Source: CAYZHM01 sp964478225
GTDB taxonomy: Bacteria > Pseudomonadota > Alphaproteobacteria > Micavibrionales > Micavibrionaceae
DNA length: 47,890 nt
Direction of reading: 5' to 3'
NCBI GenBank assembly: GCA_964478225.1
Contig: CAYZHM010000012.1
Location: 1-47,890, forward strand
Shown: piece after piece, positions 32,168-41,000 of the stretch
Layout of the letters: the number at the start of each line of letters is the position of its first letter
Numbering within the stretch: the first letter of the stretch is position 1
The notes under the pieces: generated by a model
Told to the model about the DNA's origin: nothing
Database searches by the model: none
The model's input: the letters and a program-made list of their open reading frames with translations, nothing else
Made by a program: the position numbers and the translations under genes

Positions 32168-32416
32168 GATGTAAACCTGAACCTCTGCTAATTTATATTA
32201 TCCCACAACGAAGGTTAAAGCGCGTCTAAAAATAGAAGTAGTTTTTAGGCAATTTTTATCCACTCTGGCTATTCTAACAAAATCTTGAATTTTTTGCTGG
32301 TCATTTGATTTCTTTTGATGTATCCCTACTGATATTCCCAGACATGGTGAAAGTTAAAAACTCCGGCACAGCCCGTCTACGAACCATGTTTGAAAAGTAA
32401 GGAAAAAGAGGAAAAA

Positions 32417-32608
32417 ATGTCAAAAACCGGACCCATACAGTTCCTAAAAGAGGTTAAGGCCGAAGGCAAAAAAGTCACATGGCCGACCCGCCGCGAAACG
32501 ATCATCAGTACCATTGCGGTCTTCATTATGGTGATTTTGATGTCCATGTTTTTATATTTTGCCGACCAGATTATTTCATTTGTAATCCGCCTTATTATTG
32601 GCGTGTAA
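32417..32608 (+). CDS. secE: Preprotein translocase subunit SecE
   Basis: A 63-residue single-span membrane protein. GPIQFLKEVKAEGKKVTWPTRRETIISTIAVFIMVILMSMFLYFADQIISFVIRLIIGV has the conserved amphipathic helix with V-x-W-P-[ST]-R and one transmembrane helix. ATG at 32417 follows AAGAGGAAAAA, so the longer TTG frame is rejected. It stabilises SecY in the protein-export channel. It is first in the secE-nusG pair, 15 bases before nusG. Confidence 0.95.
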   Translation: MSKTGPIQFLKEVKAEGKKVTWPTRRETIISTIAVFIMVILMSMFLYFADQIISFVIRLIIGV

Positions 32609-32623
32609 GAGAAGGAAAAGAAA

Positions 32624-33157
32624 ATGACAGCACAATGGTATGTATTGCATGTTTATTCAGGTTTTGAAAACAAAGTCGCCGAAGCTATTCGTGAAAAGGC
32701 GCGCAAGCAAAAACTTGAAGAATATGTCGAAGAAATCATGGTTCCGACCGAAGAGGTTGTCGAAGTCAAACGCGGTCAGCGCGTAAATGCTGAACGCAAA
32801 TTCTTCCCGGGCTACGTTTTGGCCAAACTGGATATGAACGACAATGTTTGGCACATGATCAAAGACACACCAAAGGTCAGCGGTTTTCTGGGCGCCGGCG
32901 GCAACAAGCCTGTTCCAATCAGCAATGCTGAGGCAGAGCGCTTGATCAAGCAAATGGAAGAAGGCGTCGGATCGCCACGTCCGAGCGTCATCTACGATAT
33001 TGGCGAAGAAGTCAAAGTTGTCGACGGTCCTTTCGCATCCTTCAACGGTGTTGTTGAAGAGATTGACGAGGAAAAAGCAAAGCTCAAAGTGTCAGTTTCG
33101 ATCTTTGGCCGTGCTACGCCGGTTGAGCTGGAGTACAGCCAGGTTGAGAAGGCTTAA
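32624..33157 (+). CDS. nusG: Transcription elongation/antitermination factor NusG
   Basis: A 177-residue factor that binds RNA polymerase clamp and, through its KOW domain, Rho or ribosomal S10. The N-terminal NGN domain starts MTAQWYVLHVYSGFENKVAEAIRE and includes KFFPGYVLAKLDMNDNVWHMIKDTPKVSGFLGAG. The C-terminal KOW domain is GEEVKVVDGPFASFNGVVEEIDEEKAKLKVSVSIFGRATPVELEYSQVEK. The length is normal. Directly after it, an opposite-strand gene overlaps the stop by 4 bases, so transcription to rplK is not simply continuous. Confidence 0.97.
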   Translation: MTAQWYVLHVYSGFENKVAEAIREKARKQKLEEYVEEIMVPTEEVVEVKRGQRVNAERKFFPGYVLAKLDMNDNVWHMIKDTPKVSGFLGAGGNKPVPISNAEAERLIKQMEEGVGSPRPSVIYDIGEEVKVVDGPFASFNGVVEEIDEEKAKLKVSVSIFGRATPVELEYSQVEKA

Positions 33158-33894
33158 TTAAACGCACGGATCATCGTTCGAAGGCTTAAACCAACGACAA
33201 GCAGCCCTACGGCCACCATAAAAGGTCTAACTGGGATAATCTTGACAAGCCATGCACCCAAAGGCGCAGCGAGCAATCCGCCGAGCGCAAGTGGAACGAT
33301 GATGTGAAGATGTGAGAAACCGATCGTCGCAAAGAACGTCAGCGATGATGCGAACGTCACGAAAAATTCGACCGCAGAAACGCTGCCGACCGTTTCCCTT
33401 AAGTCATTGCCGCGCACCAGCAAATTGGTGGTCACAATTGGCCCCCATCCGCCGCCGCCAACACTGTCAAAAAATCCGCCAAAAAAGCCAAGGGGAGTGA
33501 GATGAGTTGTAACTTTTCGCGGCGGGAACTCACGGAATGCCTTAACAATGATGATGACACCCATCAACATCAGATATAAAGCAATGTACGGCTTTATAAG
33601 ATCTGCCGGAAAGTAGGAGACCACCAATGAGCCTATGATTGCTCCGGCTACACCAGGCACCAAAAGTCTCTTAAAGAGGTCCGGCCGAATATTACCAAAA
33701 GCCTTATGGGACAACGCCGATGCGCCCGTAGAAAAACATTCCGCAGCATGGACCGTCGCGCTGATCGTAGCGGGAGGCAAACCCATTCCGAGTAAAAGGC
33801 TTGACGAGGTGACACCATAGGCCATGCCAAGGGCCCCATCTACAATTTGTGCTGCAAATCCGATCAGCAAATAGAATAAAAACTCTTGCTCCAT
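33154..33894 (-). CDS. TauE/SafE-family membrane permease
   Basis: A 246-residue protein with about seven hydrophobic segments. The N-terminus FLFYLLIGFAAQIVDGALGMAYGVTSSSLLLGMGLPPATISATVHAAE carries the G-x-x-D-G-x-x-G-x-G/A-Y motif of TauE/SafE sulfite/organosulfonate exporters. The repeated half is GFFGGFFDSVGGGGWGPIVTTNLL. ATG at 33894 is preferred to a TTG two codons earlier. The stop overlaps nusG (TTAA). The substrate is uncertain; the family moves sulfite, sulfoacetate and related anions. Its place between nusG and rplK, on the opposite strand, is unusual. Confidence 0.9.
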   Translation of the reverse strand: MEQEFLFYLLIGFAAQIVDGALGMAYGVTSSSLLLGMGLPPATISATVHAAECFSTGASALSHKAFGNIRPDLFKRLLVPGVAGAIIGSLVVSYFPADLIKPYIALYLMLMGVIIIVKAFREFPPRKVTTHLTPLGFFGGFFDSVGGGGWGPIVTTNLLVRGNDLRETVGSVSAVEFFVTFASSLTFFATIGFSHLHIIVPLALGGLLAAPLGAWLVKIIPVRPFMVAVGLLVVGLSLRTMIRAFN

Positions 33895-33980
33895 GCCCAA
33901 TACCTCGTGAACAGCCGGATTTTACCAGTACCCAGACAGCATTTCACATGCTTTATTTCTACAAAAAACAAAAATTTTCC

Positions 33981-34009
33981 TTGCATTCTTGAAGGTCAGA
34001 TCCTAATGT
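33981..34009 (+). promoter_or_regulatory. Putative rplK-rplA promoter
   Basis: TTGCAT (33981-33986), 17 bases, TAATGT (34004-34009), leaving an 80-nt leader before rplK. A separate promoter is expected because the opposite-strand permease gene separates rplK from nusG. Confidence 0.5.
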
Positions 34010-34090
34010 GCGCCCAAATTGTGGGAGGTCATCTCTGTAAAGTCCACAGGGAGCCGCACCACAAAACTCTAAACTTTAAGGAGTCATGAA

Positions 34091-34522
34091 ATGGCAAAAA
34101 AGAAGATCTCAGGTTTTATTAACCTGACAATTATCGGAGGGAGCGCAAACCCCTCACCGCCAGTTGGTCCGGCACTCGGCCAAAAAGGCGTGAACATCAT
34201 GGAATTCTGCAAAGCGTTCAACGCCAAGACGGAAGCCAGCAAGGGTATTCCAATCCCTGTTGTGATCACCGTCTATGAAGATCGCTCGTTTGATTTCATT
34301 ACCAAAAAGCCACCGGCAAGCTACTTCATCAAGCAAGCAGCCAAATTGCAAAAAGGTGGTGGAACGCCTGGACGCGCTGTGGCAGGTCAAATCCGCAAAT
34401 CCCAAGTCAAAAAGATCGCGGAAGAGAAAATGGAAGACCTCAATGCCAATGATATTGAAGGCGCAATGAAAATCATCGAAGGCTCCGCACGCTCAATGGG
34501 CGTCGAAGTTGTGGAGGGCTAG
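34091..34522 (+). CDS. rplK: 50S ribosomal protein L11
   Basis: A 143-residue protein of the GTPase-associated centre of the ribosome. It begins MAKKKISGFINLTIIGGSANPSPPVGPALGQKGVNIMEFCKAFNAKT, where the alanine/proline block and G-x-x-G-V-N-I-M are diagnostic, and ends in GSARSMGVEVVEG. AAGGAG lies upstream of the ATG. It is 4 bases from rplA and co-transcribed. Confidence 0.98.
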   Translation: MAKKKISGFINLTIIGGSANPSPPVGPALGQKGVNIMEFCKAFNAKTEASKGIPIPVVITVYEDRSFDFITKKPPASYFIKQAAKLQKGGGTPGRAVAGQIRKSQVKKIAEEKMEDLNANDIEGAMKIIEGSARSMGVEVVEG

Positions 34523-34526
34523 AACC

Positions 34527-35243
34527 ATGGCACAATCAAAACATATGAAAAAAGCTCTTGGCAGCGTTGATCGTGAGAAACTTTACACAGTTGAAGAAGC
34601 TGTGAAGATCCTCAAAGACGCAACCAAAGGCCGCAAATTCGATGAAAGCGTTGAAATTGCAATCAACTTGAATGTTGACCCACGTCACGCAGACCAAGCC
34701 GTTCGCGGCATGGTGGCCTTGCCAAACGGTACAGGCACAACGGTGCGTGTTGCGGTTTTTGCACGTGATGCAAAAGCGGAAGAAGCCAAAAAAGCCGGTG
34801 CGGATGTTGTCGGTGCCGAAGATCTTGCTGCCGAAATTAAGGCGGGCAACATCAACTTCGACCGCATGATTGCAACCCCTGACATGATGGCGCTCGTCGG
34901 CCAGCTGGGTAAAATTTTGGGTCCAAAAGGTCTGATGCCAAACCCGAAGCTCGGCACAGTGACACCTGATGTTAAAAAGGCTGTTGAAGCAGCCAAAGGC
35001 GGAGCAGTTGAGTATCGTGCTGAAAAAGCCGGTATCATTCACGCTGGGATCGGCAAGATCTCTTTCGATGAAAAGAAGATTGCAGAAAACGTCCGTGCGT
35101 TTGGTGACGCTGTTTTAAAAGCACGCCCAGCAGGCGCAAAAGGAACCTACGTCAAAAAGATCACCTTGACCACGACAATGGGTCCAGGGATCAAAGTTGA
35201 TTTAGCATCCTTGGTAGGCGGCGAGCAGTCTAAAGCTGCTTAA
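34527..35243 (+). CDS. rplA: 50S ribosomal protein L1
   Basis: A 238-residue protein of the L1 stalk. The ATG at 34527 (MAQSKHMKKALGSVDREKLYTVEEAVKILK) uses GGAGG within the end of rplK; upstream in-frame TTG is rejected. Conserved blocks are VDPRHADQAVRGMVALPNGTGTTVRVAVF, GKILGPKGLMPNPKLGTVTPDVKKAVEAAKGGAVEYRAEKAGIIHAGIGKISF. It also represses its own mRNA in many bacteria. A strong terminator follows directly. Confidence 0.98.
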   Translation: MAQSKHMKKALGSVDREKLYTVEEAVKILKDATKGRKFDESVEIAINLNVDPRHADQAVRGMVALPNGTGTTVRVAVFARDAKAEEAKKAGADVVGAEDLAAEIKAGNINFDRMIATPDMMALVGQLGKILGPKGLMPNPKLGTVTPDVKKAVEAAKGGAVEYRAEKAGIIHAGIGKISFDEKKIAENVRAFGDAVLKARPAGAKGTYVKKITLTTTMGPGIKVDLASLVGGEQSKAA

Positions 35244-35265
35244 AGCAAACAAGACAAAATTTATG

Positions 35266-35294
35266 AAGAGGCCTTCCTTACGAAGGCCTCTTTT
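35266..35294 (+). terminator. Rho-independent terminator after rplA
   Basis: AGAGGCCTTC (35267-35276), a 5-nt loop, GAAGGCCTCT (35282-35291), then TTTT. The perfect 10-bp GC-rich stem ends the rplK-rplA transcript before the DUF2254 gene. Confidence 0.9.
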
Positions 35295-35326
35295 GGTTTC
35301 TGAATTAAACTGTGTTAAAAGCAGAT

Positions 35327-36622
35327 ATGATTTCAAAAATATTCAATTATTACCTCATCGCCCGCGAAAGCCTTTTTTACATTCCTGCAATGATATGTAT
35401 GTTATATGCGCTGGCGTGCTTTGGTGCTTACCAGCTTGATTACACTTATTCTGATTATCTCAACGAAATACCTATGTTATTCAATAGCGGAATTGAAGAC
35501 GCTCAAAGCATCGTCCGTATCCTTTTATCTTCGATGATCACCCTGGCTGTTTTGGTGATATCAATAACAATGGTGGTTTTGAGTTTATCAGCCTCGCAAC
35601 TTGGACCCCGCCTTATCAGAATTTTTATGAGCGATCGTCAAACAAAACTATATATAGGTATATTATTTGGCAGTATTGCCGCATGCTTTGTTTTGATAGG
35701 GCTACTTCATGAAGCGCCCAAAGACGCTGTAATTCCACGCCTAACCGTCAGCATGGTCTTCACTTTTTGTTTTGCCAACCTCTTCGTGTTGCTCTCCTAT
35801 GTCCAGCACGTCGCAAAACTGAGTGTTGCAGACGAGATCATCACCAAAGTCCATGAAGAGCTAATGTCTTCCATCGATCGCCTCAACAAAGAAAATGGCC
35901 GAACGCCGAAAAAAGACGATATGCCAAAAAATTTTGACACGAACTCACAAACCGTTTTCGGTAGTAGAAGCGGCTATATACAAACTGTCGATTATTCAAG
36001 TCTTAAGCGTCTCAGCGAGCATAATGATCTTACGATTAAAATATTTTTCAAAGCAGGAGATTATCTGATCCAAGGGACAGAGCTGGCAAAAATTCATCCC
36101 AAAAACAGAGCAACACCAGAAATTGAGCAGGAAATTATAAATTCAGTCGTCTATGGACATACGCGCACGGGAAGCCAGGACATTGAATATTCTATACGCC
36201 ATTTGGTTGAGATAGGTCTACGCGCGCTATCTCCGGGTATAAACGACAATTACACAGCCATAACGGTTTCGAACAAACTATCTGCAGCCCTGGCTCACCT
36301 GTTTGAAAAGACCATGCCACAGCGCGTCTATTATGATGAAAATGATAAAATCCGCGTTATTGCCGAAAATACGACAGAGAGCGAAGTTGTTTTAGAGGCA
36401 TTTTCTCGCATTCGTAATGCCGCCCAGGCCAAGCCTGATGTACTGTTACACCTAATGAAATTGATAGGAATATTAAAAAAGGTGGTTACAGAAGAGAAAG
36501 AAAAAAGGGCGTTAGATCAACAACTTGAATTTATCAAGGATCATATCGATGCCAATTTCGGGAAAAGTAGTGAAGGTCAAATTTTATTCAAAGCACATCA
36601 AGCCTCCCTCGGGGAAAAATAA
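35327..36622 (+). CDS. DUF2254 membrane protein inserted between rplA and rplJ
   Basis: A 431-residue protein (from the ATG at 35327; a GTG at 35312 would add 5 residues and neither has a clear ribosome site). The N-terminal third has four hydrophobic helices (about residues 15-36, 64-86, 108-129 and 144-165): FYIPAMICMLYALACFGAYQL, ILLSSMITLAVLVISITMVVLSLSASQLGPRL, KLYIGILFGSIAACFVLIGLL. The C-terminal part is cytosolic and matches DUF2254: TVFGSRSGYIQTVDYSSLKRLSEHNDL...RTGSQDIEYSIRHLVEIGLRALSPGINDNYTA. Function is unknown. It stands between a terminator and a long inverted repeat, so it is its own transcription unit. Confidence 0.85.
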   Translation: MISKIFNYYLIARESLFYIPAMICMLYALACFGAYQLDYTYSDYLNEIPMLFNSGIEDAQSIVRILLSSMITLAVLVISITMVVLSLSASQLGPRLIRIFMSDRQTKLYIGILFGSIAACFVLIGLLHEAPKDAVIPRLTVSMVFTFCFANLFVLLSYVQHVAKLSVADEIITKVHEELMSSIDRLNKENGRTPKKDDMPKNFDTNSQTVFGSRSGYIQTVDYSSLKRLSEHNDLTIKIFFKAGDYLIQGTELAKIHPKNRATPEIEQEIINSVVYGHTRTGSQDIEYSIRHLVEIGLRALSPGINDNYTAITVSNKLSAALAHLFEKTMPQRVYYDENDKIRVIAENTTESEVVLEAFSRIRNAAQAKPDVLLHLMKLIGILKKVVTEEKEKRALDQQLEFIKDHIDANFGKSSEGQILFKAHQASLGEK

Positions 36623-36625
36623 CAC

Positions 36626-36663
36626 TTGACGCCATGTTTCAAACACACTAAACATGGCGTCAA
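36626..36663. terminator. 14-bp perfect inverted repeat after the DUF2254 gene
   Basis: TTGACGCCATGTTT (36626-36639) is the exact reverse complement of AAACATGGCGTCAA (36650-36663), with a 10-nt loop. On the plus strand no T-run follows, but the long stem directly after the stop makes a terminator or transcript-end stabiliser the best reading. Confidence 0.6.
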
Positions 36664-36834
36664 TCAAAAACCTGTCCAAGACCGCGCGGCATTTAAAGAT
36701 GTAAGTCCTCGCATAGATGGGAGTTAAAGGGAGCAAAGTGTTGCGACCGTTATTTAACTTTCATATTTATCTTGAACAGGGGATGGGCCGAGCGGTTCAT
36801 CCTTTTTTGTTGGAATTTTTTAAGGAGATAAGCG
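36664..36834 (+). promoter_or_regulatory. rplJ leader, probable L10-binding regulatory region
   Basis: About 170 bases without a gene. A possible promoter is TTGCGA (36741-36746), 17 bases, TATTTA (36764-36769). Stems are visible, such as GATG...CATC around 36782-36803. Bacterial rplJ leaders commonly fold into an L10-binding motif for feedback control; I could not confirm the kink-turn by eye. The ribosome site AAGGAGAT precedes rplJ. Confidence 0.5.
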
Positions 36835-37353
36835 ATGGGAATGAACCGCGCACAAAAACAAGCTGAAGTCCAGGAATTGGGAACAATATTCGCCAATGAT
36901 GAACTTATTGTTGTTACACATTATTCTGGTCTTACTGTTGAAAAAATCACACAGCTGAGAGGCGAGCTTCGCAAAGAAGGCGCAAGCTTTAAGGTCACCA
37001 AAAATTCGCTGGCCAAAATCGCATTAAAAGGCACTAAATTCGAGGGCGCAGAAGATCTATTCACAGGCCCAACAGGCGTTGCAAGTTCGAAAGATCCTGT
37101 TGTTGCCGCAAAGGTGGCGCACAATTTCGCCCAAGCCAATGACAAGCTTGTCATCATGGGCGGAGCACTTGGATCACAAATCCTTGATGCCAAAGGCATC
37201 GAAGCTTTGGCGAAATTGCCGAGCCTTGATGAAATCCGCTCGAAAATTGTTGGTTTGCTTCAGGCGCCTGCCACAAAATTGGCCGGCCTGTTACAGGCCC
37301 CTGCAAGAGATTTGGTTGGTGTTACAAAAGCTTACGGCGCCAAAACCGAATAA
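36835..37353 (+). CDS. rplJ: 50S ribosomal protein L10
   Basis: A 172-residue protein that forms the base of the L7/L12 stalk. It begins MGMNRAQKQAEVQELGTIFANDELIVVTHYSGLTVEKITQLRGELRKEGASFKVTKNSLAKIAL. The C-terminal helix (LLQAPATKLAGLLQAPARDLVGVTKAYGAK) is where L7/L12 dimers bind. ATG at 36835 has AAGGAG at good spacing; 36841 is a second ATG. 38 bases before rplL. Confidence 0.97.
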   Translation: MGMNRAQKQAEVQELGTIFANDELIVVTHYSGLTVEKITQLRGELRKEGASFKVTKNSLAKIALKGTKFEGAEDLFTGPTGVASSKDPVVAAKVAHNFAQANDKLVIMGGALGSQILDAKGIEALAKLPSLDEIRSKIVGLLQAPATKLAGLLQAPARDLVGVTKAYGAKTE

Positions 37354-37391
37354 AGTTTTTAATTTTTAGCTATTGAAAAGGAGAAAAGAAA

Positions 37392-37778
37392 ATGGCTGCT
37401 AACTTAGAAAAAATCGTTGATGAACTATCATCATTGACAGTACTTGAAGCGGCGGACTTGTCCAAGCTGCTTGAAGAGAAGTGGGGCGTAACAGCTGCCG
37501 CTGCTGCACCTGTCATGATGGCTGCTGCTGGTGGCGCTGCTGCTGGTGGTGCTGCTGCTGAAGAAAAGGACGAATTTGATGTCGTTCTTGAAAACGCAGG
37601 CGGCAACAAAATCGCCGTGATCAAGGAAGTTCGCGCAATCACCGGTCTTGGCTTGAAAGAAGCCAAAGACATGGTTGAAAAGGGCGGCGAAGTTGTGAAG
37701 GCTGGCGCAGCGAAAGCTGAAGCTGAAGACATCAAGAAAAAGCTTGAAGCTGCTGGCGCAACCGTAGCTCTGAAGTAA
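37392..37778 (+). CDS. rplL: 50S ribosomal protein L7/L12
   Basis: A 128-residue stalk protein. The N-terminal dimerisation domain (LEKIVDELSSLTVLEAADLSKLLEEKWGV) is followed by an Ala/Gly-rich hinge (residues about 38-58) and a C-terminal domain (EKDEFDVVLENAGGNKIAVIKEVRAITGLGLKEAKDMVEKGGEVVKAG). It recruits translation GTPases. A terminator follows within 25 bases. Confidence 0.98.
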   Translation: MAANLEKIVDELSSLTVLEAADLSKLLEEKWGVTAAAAAPVMMAAAGGAAAGGAAAEEKDEFDVVLENAGGNKIAVIKEVRAITGLGLKEAKDMVEKGGEVVKAGAAKAEAEDIKKKLEAAGATVALK

Positions 37779-37800
37779 TTTTCGGTCTAAAGATCAAAAA

Positions 37801-37836
37801 GCGTTTCCCGTGACATAAGACGGGGAATGCTTTTTT
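37801..37836 (+). terminator. Rho-independent terminator after rplL
   Basis: GCGTTTCCCGT (37801-37811) pairs with ACGGGGAATGC (37820-37830; two G-U pairs) and six T follow. It separates rplJL from rpoBC transcription, at least in part. Confidence 0.85.
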
Positions 37837-37850
37837 GCGTTGCAAAGGTC

Positions 37851-37879
37851 TTGACATTCGCCTTTGCATCGTCCATAAA
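37851..37879 (+). promoter_or_regulatory. Putative rpoBC promoter
   Basis: TTGACA (37851-37856, consensus), 17 bases, CATAAA (37874-37879). It lies right after the rplL terminator and leaves a leader of about 140 nt, so rpoBC probably has its own strong promoter here. Confidence 0.65.
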
Positions 37880-38028
37880 GCGTGCAACTTAGCCCGGTAA
37901 GACGTTGAGAGCTGATAGAAAAGCAAATTAATAGTTTAATAACCACAGTGACTTAGGCCAAATCTCCCCCGAGTCTCTTTGTGGTTTTTGTGCTTTGCAA
38001 AAGACAAGAAACAATAGGAAATGATTCG

Positions 38029-41000
38029 ATGAACGCAAAACCCGTCCCCCAAACTTCTCCCGCAAACAGCGTTGACAGCTTTACAGGCCGCAAGAGAATT
38101 CGCCGTAACTTCGGTCGTATTCTTGAAGTCGCCCAGATGCCGAACCTGATCGAGGTTCAACGCAATTCTTACGAACAATTCTTACAGCAATTTGTTCCAG
38201 CTGGTGAGCGTGCTTTGCAGGGCCTCGAAGAAGTGTTTTCTTCTGTTTTCCCTATCAAAGACTTTTCTGACCGTGCCGAAATCGATTTCGTTAAGTACGA
38301 ACTTGAAGAGCCGAAATACGACGTTGAAGAATGTCAGCAACGTGGCATGACCTATGCGGCGCCTCTGCGTGTGACACTTCGTCTGTCCGTGTTTGATGTT
38401 GATGAAGACAGCGGCCTTCGTTCAATCCGCGACATTAAAGAACAAGACGTCTATATGGTCGATATGCCCCTGATGACAGGAAACGGCACCTTCGTTGTCA
38501 ACGGCACGGAGCGCGTTATCGTTTCCCAGATGCACCGCTCACCCGGCGTGTTCTTCGATCATGATGGCGGCAAGACGCACGTCTCGGGTAAATATTTGTT
38601 CTCTGCCCGCGTTATTCCTTACCGCGGCTCATGGCTGGATTTTGAGTTCGATGCCAAAGACCTTATGTACGTCCGCATTGACCGTCGCCGTAAATTACCG
38701 GTAACGACTTTGCTTCGTGCTCTGGATGCTGCAGATACTGAGGCGTACCGCAACGAATGCGAAGAGAACGATCGGGAAATCGATCCATTGATGATCCAAG
38801 GGATGAGCAATGAAGAAATTCTTGCGACATTCTATAACACGATCACATACGCAAAAGACAAAAAAGGCTGGAAGACAGGTTTTGATGCCACGCGCATGCG
38901 CGGCGTTAAGTTGGGCTACGACCTTATTGACGCCAAAACAGGCAAGGTCGCGGCTGAAGCCGGAACAAAGATCACCCCACGCAAGGCCAAGCAATTGGCT
39001 GAAGAGGGCTTGAAAGATATTATCGTTCAGGAAGACCAGCTCGTTGGCCAGTACCTGGCATCAGACATCTTTGATGAAGAAACCGGTCAGGTTCTTTATG
39101 AAGCCGGCCAAGAGCTTTCAGCCGATGACCTCAAAACGCTTGAAGGCCAAAACGTCAGCGAACTTCCATTGCTTGCGATTGACCACCTCAATGTTGGCCC
39201 ATATGTTCGCAACACATTGTTTGCTGACAAGTGCGACACACGCGAAGAAGCATTGATCGATATCTATCGCGTTATGCGCCCTGGCGAGCCACCGACCGTT
39301 GAATCGGCCGAGCTGCTGTTTAACTCTCTCTTCTTTGATCCTGAGCGTTATGACCTTTCGCCAGTTGGTCGCGTGAAAATGAATGCGCGTTTGGATCTTA
39401 AGGCAGATGATCAGTTTCGCGTTCTCTGCAAGGCAGACATTCTTGCGATTCTCAAATATCTCCACGGCTTGAAAGACGGTGTCGGCGAGATCGACGATAT
39501 CGACAACCTCGGTAACCGCCGTGTTCGCTCTGTTGGGGAATTGATGGAAAACCAGGTTCGCCTTGGCTTGCTCCGCATGGAGCGCGCAATCCGCGAACGT
39601 ATGTCTTCCGTTGAGATCGACACATTCATGCCGCACGACCTGATCAACTCCAAGCCGGCACAAGCCGCTGTTCGTGAGTTCTTTGGTTCGTCACAACTTT
39701 CACAGTTCATGGATCAGACCAACCCATTGTCTGAAATCACGCACAAGCGTCGTTTGTCAGCGTTGGGCCCAGGCGGCCTGTCTCGTGAGCGCGCAGGCTT
39801 TGAAGTCCGCGACGTGCACCCGACACACTATGGCCGGATCTGCCCGATTGAAACACCGGAAGGACCAAACATCGGTTTGATCAACTCTCTGGCAACTTTT
39901 GCGCGCGTTAATCAGTATGGCTTCATTGAAAGCCCGTACAGAAAAGTGAGCGGCGGTAAAGTGACTGACGAAGTTATCTACATGTCAGCCATGGAAGAAG
40001 CCCGCTACACTATCGCGCAGGCAAACTCAGCCCTCGATAAGTCTGGTAAATTTGAGAACGATCTCGTTTCTTGTCGTCAGGGCGGTGAAAACTTGATGGC
40101 CCATCCGGACCAGATTGAGTTCATCGACGTTTCGCCAAAACAGATCGTTTCAGTCGCAGCCTCGTTGATCCCGTTCCTTGAGAACGATGACGCGAACCGC
40201 GCTTTGATGGGTTCAAACATGATGCGTCAGGCCGTTCCACTTTTGAAATCGGAAGCTCCGATTGTTGGAACAGGCATGGAAGCAACAGTTGCCCGCGACT
40301 CTGGCGCCGCAGTAGCGGCCACGCGCGCAGGTATTGTAACCAAAGCGGATGCAACACGTATCGTTATCCAGGCAACAGAAGAATTCACCTCAGGTAAGCC
40401 CGTTGTTGATATTTACAAGTTGTCAAAATTCCAACGCTCTAACCAAAGCACATGCATCAATCAGCGCCCGCTGGTAAAAGTCGGCGACAAGATTAAAGCT
40501 GGCGATATTATTGCTGATGGTCCGTCCACTCAACTGGGTGAATTGGCCTTGGGTAAAAACGTGCTGGTCGCGTTCATGCCTTGGAACGGTTATAACTTCG
40601 AGGACTCTATCCTCATTTCCGAGCGCATCGTGCGTGACGACGTCTATACTTCGGTTCACATTGAGGAATTCGAAGTGATGGCGCGTGACACCAAACTCGG
40701 AACCGAAGAAATCACTCGCGACATTCCAAACGTCGGCGAGGAAGCTCTGAAGCACCTCGACGAAGCCGGTATCGTTCACATCGGTGCCGAAGTCGGCCCG
40801 GGCGATATCTTGGTTGGTAAAGTAACACCAAAAGGCGAAAGCCCAATGACTCCTGAAGAGAAGTTGTTGCGCGCAATCTTCGGTGAAAAGGCGGCGGACG
40901 TAAAAGATACATCCTTACGTCTTCCACCGGGAGCACGCGGCACGATCGTTGAAGTGCGCGTTTTTAACCGCCGCGGCGTTGACAAGGATGCTCGTGCGCT

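Noticed and set aside
32344..32400. 18-codon frame before secE, faintly like an L33 (rpmG) remnant
   Set aside because: The similarity is too short and no ribosome site is visible. A leader peptide or chance is as likely.
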